In this document: in pieces, positions 17,141 to 25,618 of the stretch
Layout of the letters: every line of letters begins with the position of its first letter
Numbering within the stretch: position 1 is the first letter of the stretch
Source of the DNA: Streptomyces lydicus
GTDB taxonomy: Bacteria; Actinomycetota; Actinomycetes; Streptomycetales; Streptomycetaceae
Length of the DNA stretch: 64,000 nt
Direction of reading: 5' to 3'
Assembly: GCF_000717345.1 (NCBI RefSeq)
Contig: NZ_JNZA01000006.1
Coordinates: forward strand, 1-64,000
Position numbers and translations under genes: made by a program
Notes under the pieces: generated by a model
The model's input: the letters and a program-made list of their open reading frames with translations, nothing else
The model's database searches: none
Told to the model about the DNA's origin: nothing

Positions 17141-18220
17141 TCAGCGGTTGGTCTTGGGGGCCTTCCAGCGGGCGATGCCGCGGGCCACCAGGTTGAGGAT
17201 CATGACGAAGGCGATGAGGACCAGTGCCGCGGCCCATGCGCGGTCGTAGGAGGCATCGGAACCCTGCTGCCACTGCTGGAACACGTAGAGCGGCAGTGAC
17301 TGCTGGGCGTCTTCGAAGGGGTTGTTGTTGATCGTCTTCGCGCCCCACACCAGGAGCAGCACCGGGGCGGTCTCACCGGTGATCCGGGCGATGGCGAGCA
17401 TCACGCCGGTGGTGATGCCGCCGATCGACGTCGGCAGGACGACCTTGAGGATGGTGCGCCACTTGGGGACGCCCAGCGCCAGCGACGCCTCGCGCAGCTC
17501 GTTCGGGACGAGCTTGAGCATCTCCTCGGTGGAGCGGACCACGACCGGCATCATCAGGATCGCCAGGGCCATCGAGCCGGCGAAGCCGGACGGGCCGAAG
17601 CCGAGGATCAGGATCCACACGGACAGCACGAACAGGCCGGCCACGATCGACGGGATGCCGGTCATCACGTCGACGAAGAAGGTGACCGCCTTCGCGAGCC
17701 GGCCGCGGCCGTACTCGACGAGGTAGATCGCGGTGAGCAGACCGACCGGCGCGGCGATCAGGGCGGCCAGGCCGACCTGCTCCAGGGTGCCGATGATCGC
17801 GTGGTAGATGCCGCCGCCGGGCATCGCGTCCGGCAGGGTGCCCATCGAGTGCGACAGGAAGTAGCCGTCGAGGACCTTGCTGCCGCGGGCGACGGTCTCC
17901 CACAGCAGGGAGGCCAGCGGTACGACGGCGAGCAGGAAGCAGACCCAGACCAGGCAGGTGGCCAGCCGGTCCTTGGCCTGCCGGGCGCCCTCGACGCCCG
18001 CGGCCAGCGCGAACGTGCCGAGGATGAAGAGCAGGGCGGCGATCAGGCCCCACTGGACGGTGCTGTCCAGGCCGGCGCCCAGCCCGATGCCGCAGCCGGC
18101 GCCGGCCGCGACCAGCGCGAGGGCCGGGGTGGCCCAGCGGGGCAGTCGTGCCTGCTTGAGGGAGACCGGAAGCGGGTTGCCGCCGTCGGCGACCGGTCGG
18201 CGGTCCGTCATGACGCTCAT
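17141..18220 (-). CDS. pstA: phosphate ABC transporter permease PstA
   Basis: 359 aa from ATG 18220, with GAGGTGAC five bases upstream. An upstream in-frame GTG would only add sequence that belongs to the bridging repeat, so it was rejected. About eight membrane helices; the EAA loop with LREASLALGVPKWRTI contacts PstB. The N-terminal region is longer than in E. coli PstA, with two extra hydrophobic helices (about 30-85). The start codon overlaps the stop of a 26-codon ORF that follows pstC. Confidence 0.94.
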   Translation of the reverse strand: MSVMTDRRPVADGGNPLPVSLKQARLPRWATPALALVAAGAGCGIGLGAGLDSTVQWGLIAALLFILGTFALAAGVEGARQAKDRLATCLVWVCFLLAVVPLASLLWETVARGSKVLDGYFLSHSMGTLPDAMPGGGIYHAIIGTLEQVGLAALIAAPVGLLTAIYLVEYGRGRLAKAVTFFVDVMTGIPSIVAGLFVLSVWILILGFGPSGFAGSMALAILMMPVVVRSTEEMLKLVPNELREASLALGVPKWRTILKVVLPTSIGGITTGVMLAIARITGETAPVLLLVWGAKTINNNPFEDAQQSLPLYVFQQWQQGSDASYDRAWAAALVLIAFVMILNLVARGIARWKAPKTNR

Positions 18221-18297
18221 GCCGTCACCTCGCTGCGCGAGGTGTCGCATGCGCGAGCCGCGCACCTTTCGATGATTCGTTCGCTTCGCTCACTCAT
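18217..18297 (-). CDS. 26-codon bridging ORF between pstC and pstA (repeat-derived)
   Basis: ATG 18297 overlaps the pstC stop (ATGA) and its TGA overlaps the pstA start (ATGA), so the three frames are chained by two 4-base overlaps. The peptide begins MSERSERII, a sequence that recurs at many unrelated Streptomyces gene junctions and is generally taken as an intergenic repeat read in frame. It may keep translation coupled across the gap rather than make a functional peptide. Translation is inferred; no ribosome-binding site independent of pstC is seen. Confidence 0.45.
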   Translation of the reverse strand: MSERSERIIERCAARACDTSRSEVTA

Positions 18298-19289
18298 GCT
18301 GCGGCTCCCGAGTACTCCTTGCGACGGGCGATGATCAGGCGGGCCGCGCCGTTGACGAGCAGCGTGATCACGAAGAGGACGAGACCGGAGGCGATCAGGG
18401 CGTCCTGGCCGAACTGGTCGGCCTCGCTGAACTTGCTGGCGATGTTCTGGGCGAACGTGCCGCCGCCCGGGTCCAGCAGACTGGCGTTGATCAGGAAGCT
18501 CGGCGACAGGACCGTGGCGACGGCCATCGTCTCGCCGAGCGCGCGGCCCAGGCCCAGCATGGACGCGCTGATGACGCCGGAGCGGCCGAAGGGCAGCACC
18601 GACATCCGGATGACCTCCCAGCGGGTGGCGCCGAGCGCGAGCGCGGCCTCCTCGTGCATCCTCGGCACCTGGAGGAAGACCTCGCGGCTGACGCTGGTCA
18701 CGATCGGCAGGATCATGATCGCGAGCAGGATGCCGACGGTGAACAGCGAGCGGGCCGCTCCCTGGGAGTAGCTGAAGATCCCGGTCCAGCCGAGGTAGTC
18801 GTCCAGCCAGCCGTAGAGCCCGCTCAGGTGCGGGACGAGGAACAGCGCGCCCCACAGGCCGTAGATGATGCTGGGCACCGCGGCGAGCAGGTCGATGACG
18901 TAGCCGAGCGGGGAGGCCAGCTTGCGCGGCGCGTAGTGCGAGATGAACAGCGCGATGCCGACCGCGACGGGGACCGCGATGAGCATCGCGATCACCGAGC
19001 TGACGACCGTGCCGAAGGCGAGCACCGCGATGCCGAACTTCGGGTCGGTGCCGGTGGCGTTCCAGTCGAGCGTGGTGAAGAAGTTGGCCTTGTCGCCGGA
19101 GATGGCGAGCACGGACCGGTAGGTGAGGAAGACCGCGATGGCGGCCATGATCACCAGAAGGGCGATGCCGGAGCCCCGGGAGAGCCCGAGGAAGATCCGG
19201 TCGCCGGGACGGACCGCCTTGCCGGACACGGGCGAGCGGTCGTCCTGTGGAAGGGGCGGAAGGTCGGCTGTCGAGGAGGAGTGAGTCAT
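18294..19289 (-). CDS. pstC: phosphate ABC transporter permease PstC
   Basis: 331 aa with about six membrane helices after a hydrophilic N-terminus. The EAA loop EEAALALGATRWEVI is present, as is the PstC-typical AVPSIIYGLWG segment. It forms the membrane channel with PstA. It follows pstS after about 90 bp that include a strong hairpin, so the distal genes may be expressed below pstS. Confidence 0.95.
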   Translation of the reverse strand: MTHSSSTADLPPLPQDDRSPVSGKAVRPGDRIFLGLSRGSGIALLVIMAAIAVFLTYRSVLAISGDKANFFTTLDWNATGTDPKFGIAVLAFGTVVSSVIAMLIAVPVAVGIALFISHYAPRKLASPLGYVIDLLAAVPSIIYGLWGALFLVPHLSGLYGWLDDYLGWTGIFSYSQGAARSLFTVGILLAIMILPIVTSVSREVFLQVPRMHEEAALALGATRWEVIRMSVLPFGRSGVISASMLGLGRALGETMAVATVLSPSFLINASLLDPGGGTFAQNIASKFSEADQFGQDALIASGLVLFVITLLVNGAARLIIARRKEYSGAAA

Positions 19290-19343
19290 GGTTTCTCCGG
19301 TCTGCGGAGCCGGTGAGGGCTCCTGGCGCGGCGGTGCACCGGA

Positions 19344-19375
19344 CGGGCGGCGGCCCGGAAGGGGGCCGCCGCCCG
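19344..19375 (-). terminator. strong hairpin between pstS and pstC (partial terminator or mRNA stabiliser)
   Basis: A 13-bp perfect stem (19344-19356 with 19363-19375) has a six-base loop. On the transcribed strand it follows the pstS stop by a few bases, without a T-tract. It would stabilise the pstS 3' end or attenuate read-through into pstCAB, consistent with the higher need for the binding protein. Confidence 0.65.
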
Positions 19376-19380
19376 GTGGG

Positions 19381-20505
19381 TCAGGAGAGCGTCGCGACGG
19401 TCGAGCGGACCTTGTCGGCGATCTCGGTCGGCAGCGGGGCGTAGCCCAGGTCCTTCAGTGCGGCCTGGCCGTCCTTGCTGGAGATGTAGGTCAGGAACGA
19501 CTTGGTGGCGGGCAGGGTCTCGGCCTTGTTGCCCTTGTCGCAGGCGATCTCGTAGGTCACCAGGGTGATCGGGTACGCGCCCTCGGCCTTGGTGGTGTAG
19601 TTGAGCTGCAGGGCAAGGTCGTTGCCCTTGCCGACCTGCTTGGCCTCGGAGATGGCCTTGGAAGCATTGTCGACCGTCGCCTCGACCGGCGCCTTCGCAC
19701 CGGTGTTGAGCTTGACGGTGGGGATCTTGCCGGAGGTCGCGTACGACAGCTCGAAGTAGGAGATCGCGCCGCTGGTCTGCTTGACCTGCGAGGAGACGCC
19801 GGCCGAGCCGGAGGCTGCCTGGCCGCCGGTGCCCTCCCACTTCTTCGCCGGCTCGTGCTTCCAGTCACCCGGGGCGGCGCCCTTGAGGTACTTGGTGAAG
19901 TTGTCGGTGGTGCCCGAGTCGTCGGAGCGGTGGAACGCCTGGATCTTGAGGTCCGGGAGCTTGGCGTCCGGGTTCAGCTTCTTGATCGCGGCGTCGTTCC
20001 ACTTGGTGATCTTCGAGTCGAAGATCTTCGCCAGGGTCGGGGCGTCCAGGACGAGGTTGTCCACGCCGGGGACGTTGTAGCCGACCGCGATCGGGCCGCC
20101 GACCATCGGCAGGTCGACGGCCTGGCCGCCCTTGCAGACCTGCTTGGACTTGGTGACCTCGTCGGGCTTCAGGGCCGAGTCCGAACCCGCGAAGGCGGTC
20201 TGGCCCTGGAGGAACGTGGTGACGCCGGCGCCGGAACCCGTCGGCTGGTAGTTGATCTCGGTGTCCTTGCAGGCGCCCGAGTAGTTCTGCACCCAGACGT
20301 CCATGGCGTTCTTCTGCGCCGACGAGCCGGACGCGAGCAGCTTGCCCTTGCCCTCGCACTTGATGTTGGAGGTCTTGGCGGAGCCGCTGCCACCGCTGCC
20401 GGCGGTGGTGTCGTCGGAGCCGCACGCCGTCAGGGCCAGGGCACCGGAGACGGCGAGAGCGCCAACGGCGAGGGCGCGAACCCGGTTCTTGCGCTGAAGC
20501 TTCAC
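19381..20505 (-). CDS. pstS: phosphate-binding lipoprotein PstS
   Basis: 374 aa from GTG 20505 with AGGAAGGAA upstream. A lipoprotein signal ends ALTAC with Cys28. The periplasmic-binding-protein phosphate loops are visible: ASGSSAQ near the start, AFAGSD and HRSDDSGTT. It captures phosphate at the outer membrane face for PstCAB. First gene of the operon, under a PhoP-type direct-repeat operator. Confidence 0.96.
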   Translation of the reverse strand: MKLQRKNRVRALAVGALAVSGALALTACGSDDTTAGSGGSGSAKTSNIKCEGKGKLLASGSSAQKNAMDVWVQNYSGACKDTEINYQPTGSGAGVTTFLQGQTAFAGSDSALKPDEVTKSKQVCKGGQAVDLPMVGGPIAVGYNVPGVDNLVLDAPTLAKIFDSKITKWNDAAIKKLNPDAKLPDLKIQAFHRSDDSGTTDNFTKYLKGAAPGDWKHEPAKKWEGTGGQAASGSAGVSSQVKQTSGAISYFELSYATSGKIPTVKLNTGAKAPVEATVDNASKAISEAKQVGKGNDLALQLNYTTKAEGAYPITLVTYEIACDKGNKAETLPATKSFLTYISSKDGQAALKDLGYAPLPTEIADKVRSTVATLS

Positions 20506-20656
20506 TGTCGGGAATTCCTTCCTGGGGCGCGCCGCATCCTCGGCGTGCTGAGTGGTGAGGTGAGTGGTGACCGCCGTGGGGTGCGGTGTGCCGACCAGGG
20601 CTGTCCTAGCCGTGTCGCGCTTGCCAGGGGGGCGTGGCGCGCACTCGGTGAGGCCG

Positions 20657-20711
20657 AAATTAGGCAGATCAGGTGAAGCGGCCGATGGAGGAGAGTGAAC
20701 GCAGGGTGAAC
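20657..20711 (-). promoter_or_regulatory. pstS promoter with Pho box (PhoP operator)
   Basis: On the pst coding strand two adjacent 11-bp direct repeats, GTTCACCCTGC (20711-20701) and GTTCACTCTCC (20700-20690), match the Streptomyces PhoP repeat consensus. One degenerate unit follows (20689-20679), then a fourth in phase, CTTCACCTGAT (20678-20668). A -10-like TAATTT lies at 20662-20657. This is the classic phosphate-starvation activation site, with the repeats occupying the -35 region. Confidence 0.9.
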
Positions 20712-20795
20712 CTCGGCCATCAGGTGGGTGCGGCCGAAGAAGTGTTCGCTCACCCGTGCCAAACGGCCCGTCGCCCTGTTGAATTACCGGCCGGT

Positions 20796-22151
20796 ATGGC
20801 AGCATCCGCGCCGGAGGAACACGCGAAATCGGTGCGGAACGACCGGAGGTGGCTGGTGGGACGCCAGGGGGCAGGGCGGGGCGTTCAGGGCGTGGCTGAG
20901 GTACCGGGCGAAGGGGGCGAAAACCCTGTACCGGTCGGGCGGGGTGAACGGGGCGAGGCGTACGAACGCGGCGCAGGGGCCGGCCGCGGCCTCCGGACGG
21001 CCCGCGGCGCACGGGGCCGGCGGCTGCTGGCGTGCACCGCCGTCGTCCTGTCCGTGACGGGGCTCCTCGGCACCGCGGCGGGTACCGCTCACGCCGACGA
21101 CCCCGAGCCCCCTTCCGACGCGAGGAACGGCGCGGACCGGCCGGGCGGCGGCTCCGCGCCCGGCGACGACTCCGACGCCCGGCACCTCGACGACGTACGC
21201 AAGAAGATCGACGCCCTCTACCGCAAGGCGGAGCAGGCGACCGAGGCGTACAACGCGGCCAAGGAACAGGTCGAACTCCAGCAGAAGGAGATCGTCCGGC
21301 TGGCCAGGAACATCGACGCCACCCAGCGCCGGCTGGCCGCCCTCAAGCGGCAGGCGGGCGCGCTGGCCAGCGCCCAGTACCGCGGCGGCGGGCTGCCCGC
21401 CGAGGCGAAGCTGATGCTCAACGCCGACCCCGAGGGCTTTCTCGACAATGCCACCCTGGCCCGCAAGGGGCAGCTCGCCGCCAAGCGCGTGATCAGCCAA
21501 CTTGCGAATCTCAAGGGTGACTTGGAGAGTTATTCGGATTCCGCCACGGACCGCTGGGAGCGGCTGGAGGCGAACCGCAAGAAGAAGGAAAGCGCCCAGC
21601 GGGACATCAAGAAAAAGATCGACGCGGCAAAGGAGCTGGAATCCCGGCTGGCCACCAAGGAAAAGGCCCGGCTTCAGCACCTGGAGGACGAGCGGGCCTT
21701 CCAGCAGCAACAGAAGTGGCTCGACTCGGGCATCCTCAAAGACATCAGCAACAAGGCGTCGGCCGCCGGCCGGAAGGCGATTTCCTACGCCACCGCGCAG
21801 CTCGGCAAGGATTACGTGTGGGGCGCCGAGGGGCCGGACACCTTCGACTGCTCGGGGCTGACCCTGCGGGCCTGGGAGCACGCCGGACGGACGATTCCGC
21901 GGACCTCGCAGGAGCAGTGGCGGCAGCTGCCGCACGTCGCGCTCAAGGACATGCGGCCCGGCGACCTGATCATTTACTTCTCGGACGCCAGCCACGTCGG
22001 GATGTATCTGGGCGACGGCGCGCTCGTGCACGCCCCCCGGCCCGGCCGGCAGGTGACGATCACCGGCGCCGGCTCCATGCCGATCCTCGGTGTGGTCCGC
22101 CCCGACGGTGACCCGGGGCACGATGACGCAGCTCACTCGGACGGTGAATGA
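20796..22151 (+). CDS. secreted coiled-coil NlpC/P60 peptidoglycan endopeptidase
   Basis: About 451 aa. The start is uncertain: ATG 20796 has a weak site, while in-frame GTGs downstream (for example 20832) have GGAGG-like sequences. A signal segment (RRLLACTAVVLSV...AHA) lies about 75-100 residues in. A long charged coiled coil (about 130-310) is as in RipA/CwlO-type hydrolases. The C-terminal NlpC/P60 domain has Cys352 in FDCSGL, His400 in SHVGMY and His412 in LVHAP. It cleaves peptide stems in the cell wall; the coiled coil probably restrains or localises it. It diverges from pstS. Confidence 0.88.
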   Translation: MAASAPEEHAKSVRNDRRWLVGRQGAGRGVQGVAEVPGEGGENPVPVGRGERGEAYERGAGAGRGLRTARGARGRRLLACTAVVLSVTGLLGTAAGTAHADDPEPPSDARNGADRPGGGSAPGDDSDARHLDDVRKKIDALYRKAEQATEAYNAAKEQVELQQKEIVRLARNIDATQRRLAALKRQAGALASAQYRGGGLPAEAKLMLNADPEGFLDNATLARKGQLAAKRVISQLANLKGDLESYSDSATDRWERLEANRKKKESAQRDIKKKIDAAKELESRLATKEKARLQHLEDERAFQQQQKWLDSGILKDISNKASAAGRKAISYATAQLGKDYVWGAEGPDTFDCSGLTLRAWEHAGRTIPRTSQEQWRQLPHVALKDMRPGDLIIYFSDASHVGMYLGDGALVHAPRPGRQVTITGAGSMPILGVVRPDGDPGHDDAAHSDGE

Positions 22152-22446
22152 CCGGATTGTTTGCTATCCGAGGGTTGTCGTGGAGTAGCTGAATGCACCC
22201 AAGCGGGGTGATGTTCGTCATTCCGCATTCCGCCCGCCCCAGGTCAAAAGGCTTACCGGCCTGGGCATATGACAATGGCTGATTACCTTCGGCCATTCCC
22301 TCCCCCTCCCCACTCCCGCTATGGTCGCCTTTCAGCGCCCGGTGTGTGGCCCGCTCCTGTGACCGACGAGCGGAGCCGAGCCGGGCACGGTGGTGCGCCG
22401 GTCGGCGCCCATCGCGCCCCTCGGGGGGAGGGAAGGAAGCAGACCG

Positions 22447-23847
22447 ATGCCCGTACCCGTACCGCACCAGCGGACGGTCGTACTGCCGCACCAGGCAGGA
22501 CCGGTGGACGACGCCCACGCGCCGGACGCGCAGGTCGCCGGCGCGCCGGGCGCGGGAGTCGCGACGGACCGGAGCGCACCCGCCCCGGAAGCCGCCGCCG
22601 GCCGAAACGTTCCGGCCACCGAGCCGCTCCTCGGCGAGCAGCAGGTTCCGGCCGAGCGCGGACCCGCCAATCAGGGCCTGACCCTGCTCCTCATCGGCGA
22701 GGACCCCAACAGCCACGTCCCCGACATGTGGGACTGGGCGGGCCGCAAGGTGCGGCTGCGCACCGCCCGCAACCTCACCGAGGCCGAGCGGCTGCTCACC
22801 GACGACGTGCACTGCATCCTGCTCGATCTGTCCCCGGCCGAGCCGGCCGACCGCGACCCGGAGCGCACCGGCACCGGCGACGAGCTGGGCATGCTGCGCA
22901 AGGTCCTGCGGATGGCGCCCTCGCACGCCGTCCTCGTCCTCACCTACGAGACGGACGCCGAGCGCGCCGCCGATGCCGTCCGCGTCGGCGCCCAGGACTA
23001 CCTCTTCCGTGACGAGCTGGACGGCGCCGTCCTCAGCCGCGCGGTCCGCTACGCCGTCGAGCGCAAGCGCGCCGACCTCGCGCAGCGCCAGCTCACCGAG
23101 TCGCGGATGCTCGCCCAGGAGAACGCCCGCCTGGAGCGCGGCCTGCTGCCCACGCCGCTGCTCGACGGCTCCGACCTGCGCTTCGCCGCGTGCTACCGGC
23201 CCGGCCGCAGCCGTGCCCTGCTCGGCGGCGACTTCTACGACACCGTCCGCACGCCGGACGGCACCGTCCACGCGATGATCGGCGACGTCTGCGGCCACGG
23301 CCCGGACGAGGCGGCCCTCGGCGTCGAGCTGCGCATCGCCTGGCGCGCGCTGACCTTCGCGGGGCTGTCCGGCGACGAGCTGCTGGCCACCCTCCAGAAG
23401 GTGCTGGAGCACGAGCGCTCCGACGACGAGATCTTCGCGACGCTTTGCACCGTCGACATCTCCGCCGACGGCCACCGCGCCGGCCTGTCGCTGGCCGGCC
23501 ATCCCGCGCCGCTGCTGGCCCGCGCCGGACTGCCCCCGCAGCTGCTGCCCTACGAGTTCGGCGGCCCGGCGCTCGGCCTGCTGCCGAACGCCCGCTGGCC
23601 GCGCCGGCAGGTCGAACTGGGCGCTTCCTGGAGCCTGATGATGTACACCGACGGCCTGATAGAGGGCCGCATCGGCAAGGGCAACCAGCGCCTGGGCCAG
23701 GAGGGGATGACCGAGCTGGTCGGCCGCCGGATGGCGGCGGGGCTGCGGGGCGAGGAACTGCTGGACGCCGCGGTCCGTGAGGTGCGCGACCTCAACGGCG
23801 GCGAACTGACCGACGACGTGGCCGTCCTGCTGCTGGACCGCCGCTGA
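22447..23847 (+). CDS. response-regulator-like / PP2C (SpoIIE-type) phosphatase
   Basis: 466 aa; ATG preceded by GGAAGGAAG. After a disordered N-terminus (1-75) comes a receiver-like domain (about 78-210) with a possible phospho-acceptor in CILLDLS, but lacking the canonical conserved Lys (FRDEL in its place). A short coiled linker leads into a C-terminal PP2C/RsbU domain with metal-binding GGDFYD, GDVCGHG, YTDGLIEG and DDVAVLLL. Such proteins dephosphorylate anti-anti-sigma factors, so it probably acts in a SigB/SigF-like partner-switching pathway. No anti-sigma gene is adjacent. Confidence 0.87.
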   Translation: MPVPVPHQRTVVLPHQAGPVDDAHAPDAQVAGAPGAGVATDRSAPAPEAAAGRNVPATEPLLGEQQVPAERGPANQGLTLLLIGEDPNSHVPDMWDWAGRKVRLRTARNLTEAERLLTDDVHCILLDLSPAEPADRDPERTGTGDELGMLRKVLRMAPSHAVLVLTYETDAERAADAVRVGAQDYLFRDELDGAVLSRAVRYAVERKRADLAQRQLTESRMLAQENARLERGLLPTPLLDGSDLRFAACYRPGRSRALLGGDFYDTVRTPDGTVHAMIGDVCGHGPDEAALGVELRIAWRALTFAGLSGDELLATLQKVLEHERSDDEIFATLCTVDISADGHRAGLSLAGHPAPLLARAGLPPQLLPYEFGGPALGLLPNARWPRRQVELGASWSLMMYTDGLIEGRIGKGNQRLGQEGMTELVGRRMAAGLRGEELLDAAVREVRDLNGGELTDDVAVLLLDRR

Positions 23848-23878
23848 CGGCAGTGCCGTGACCGCGGGGCCGGTGCGC

Positions 23879-24226
23879 TCAGCGTCCGCCGTTGTACGGC
23901 CCGTACGGCCCGTCCGAGCTGGAGCCGCCGCCGCGCCGCGGGCCGCGCCCGCCGCCACTGACCTCGCGCAGCGCCGGCCGCACGTCGACGGTGTAGACGA
24001 TCACCGCGATCACGCCGATGACCGGCAGGAACGACATGATCGGAAGGACGAACAGCAGCGCGGTGGCGAGGGCGAGGAAGATCAGCCACATGCCCTTGCT
24101 CTGCTTGCTCGCGGCGCGGTAGGCGTCCTCGCGGCGCACGGCCGCGTCGATCAGCATCACGGCGGCATAGATGCCCAGGACGAGCTGTGCCCAGCTCAGA
24201 AGGTTCTGGAACCCGTAGATCAGCAC
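23879..24226 (-). CDS. DUF2516 membrane protein
   Basis: 115 aa with three hydrophobic helices and a Gly/Ser/Arg-rich tail. It matches the DUF2516 family. In mycobacteria the same trio (XRE regulator, HbhA, DUF2516 protein; Rv0474-Rv0476) is conserved, and the order is the same here. Function unknown. A terminator hairpin separates it from the HbhA-like gene, so it likely has its own promoter. Confidence 0.82.
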   Translation of the reverse strand: MLIYGFQNLLSWAQLVLGIYAAVMLIDAAVRREDAYRAASKQSKGMWLIFLALATALLFVLPIMSFLPVIGVIAVIVYTVDVRPALREVSGGGRGPRRGGGSSSDGPYGPYNGGR

Positions 24227-24311
24227 CGCCGTCCACCGCCCGTTCGTCAGTCGTGTCGTTTCCGGTCCGCCACGGCGGCCCGCCGTTCGTGCGGCCCACC
24301 GTACCCGGACA

Positions 24312-24344
24312 ACGGGCCGGGCACGTCAAGTGTGCCCGGCCCGT
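24312..24344 (-). terminator. terminator after HbhA-like gene
   Basis: A 13-bp perfect stem (24312-24324 with 24332-24344) has a seven-base loop. It lies 39 bp after the HbhA-like stop codon on the minus strand. Confidence 0.8.
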
Positions 24345-24382
24345 CCGGTGAATCCGATGTCCTCAGCGAACCGTGAGCCGGC

Positions 24383-25006
24383 TCACTTCGCGGACGGCGG
24401 GGTGCTCTTCTTCGCCGGGCCCGGCGCCGGCTTGCGCTGCGCGACCGGCTTCTTCGCCGCGGCCGGCTTGGCCGGGGTGACGGGGGCGGACTTGGTCTGC
24501 GTCTTCGCGCCGTTGGCGGCACCGGTGCGCGGGGTGGGCTTGCTCGCCGGCTTCGGCGCCGGATCCGGCTCGATCGCCACCGCGACGTCCTCGGTGCGCT
24601 CGGCCATCTCGCCGCGCCAGGTCGCCACCGCGCCCCGGCCGCGCTCGGCCAGCTCCTCGTAGCCCTCACGGGCGCGCACCGCGGTCTCGGCGACCCGGCC
24701 GACACCCTGGAGCGCCAGCTCCTGCGCCTGGTCGCGGAACTTCTTGAAGTCGCCGTCGAGCGACTCCAGCAGCTCGCCCAGCTTCTCCTGGGCGTCCTTG
24801 GCCTGCTTGGTGACCAGCGCCTGGACGTCCTTGGGGTCGGTGCTGCGCACGGACTCGAAGCGCTTGGGCGCCTCGGTCCGGATCTTCTCGACGATCTGCG
24901 GCACCTCGCCGAGCTTCTCGGCGGCCAGGTCGACGGTGCCGGCCAGGGCGTACAGCGGGGTCGCGTCGGTCAGAGCCTTGCGGAGGTCATCGGGGTTGAT
25001 GGCCAT
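24383..25006 (-). CDS. HbhA-like heparin-binding haemagglutinin homologue
   Basis: 207 aa. Residues about 1-130 are an uninterrupted amphipathic coiled coil with repeated Ala/Glu/Lys heptads. Residues about 150-207 are a Lys/Pro/Ala-rich tail like the methylated heparin-binding repeats of mycobacterial HbhA. In a soil actinomycete it more likely acts in cell-surface or lipid-body association than in host adhesion; that is inference. It lies directly downstream of the XRE regulator. Confidence 0.82.
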   Translation of the reverse strand: MAINPDDLRKALTDATPLYALAGTVDLAAEKLGEVPQIVEKIRTEAPKRFESVRSTDPKDVQALVTKQAKDAQEKLGELLESLDGDFKKFRDQAQELALQGVGRVAETAVRAREGYEELAERGRGAVATWRGEMAERTEDVAVAIEPDPAPKPASKPTPRTGAANGAKTQTKSAPVTPAKPAAAKKPVAQRKPAPGPAKKSTPPSAK

Positions 25007-25039
25007 GACGTTGTTCCTCCTGGAAACGGAATCGGTTGC

Positions 25040-25507
25040 TCAGGTGGCGTGCGGGCCGCCGTCGGCCTCTGTCTCAGGGGAGTCCGTGCCGGGTTGTCCG
25101 GATACGGTGCCCGGTTCGCTCTCATGCCCGCTCGCAGTGCGGTCCTCACCGCCACCGACCAGCCCGTTCTCCTTGCGGAAGGACTCGTAGATCTGCAGCA
25201 GGACCTGCTTCTGCCTCTCGTTCAGCGCCGGGTCGGTGAGTATCGCGGTCTGCACCGCGGCCCCGTCCAGCCCGTGCCGCTCGTCCAGGATCCCGGCCTG
25301 GACGTAGAGCGTCTCCGCGGATATCCGCAGCGCCTTGGCGAGCTGCTGAAGGATCTCCGCGCTCGGCTTGCGCAAGCCGCGCTCGATCTGGCTGAGATAC
25401 GGGTTCGACACCCCGGCGGCATCCGCGAGCTGCCGCAGGCTCAGCTGCGCGGTGCGCCGCTGCTCCCGAAGGAACTCGCCGAGATTGCCGACGTTGAGTG
25501 ATGCCAT
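25040..25507 (-). CDS. XRE-family helix-turn-helix regulator upstream of hbhA
   Basis: 155 aa from ATG 25507 with GGAGG about 12 bases upstream. An N-terminal HTH_3 domain (LREQRRTAQLSLRQLADAAG ... NPYLSQIERG, about 8-65) is followed by a helical region and a disordered acidic tail. It probably regulates the hbhA operon, by analogy with the conserved mycobacterial arrangement. The ligand is unknown. Confidence 0.85.
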   Translation of the reverse strand: MASLNVGNLGEFLREQRRTAQLSLRQLADAAGVSNPYLSQIERGLRKPSAEILQQLAKALRISAETLYVQAGILDERHGLDGAAVQTAILTDPALNERQKQVLLQIYESFRKENGLVGGGEDRTASGHESEPGTVSGQPGTDSPETEADGGPHAT

Positions 25508-25618
25508 GTATCGATGGTGCCTCCTCGTGCTAACTATTGCAAGCAAGCGCTAGCAAAAGTGTGACTCGGGGGCTGGGTGCTGGGTACTGGGTGCCTGTCG
25601 GGTGCCGCGCCGGACGGG

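Noticed and set aside
18221..18265. N-terminal extension of PstA from an upstream GTG
   Set aside because: The added residues come from the junction repeat; ATG 18220 has a good GAGGTG site and the ATGA overlap.
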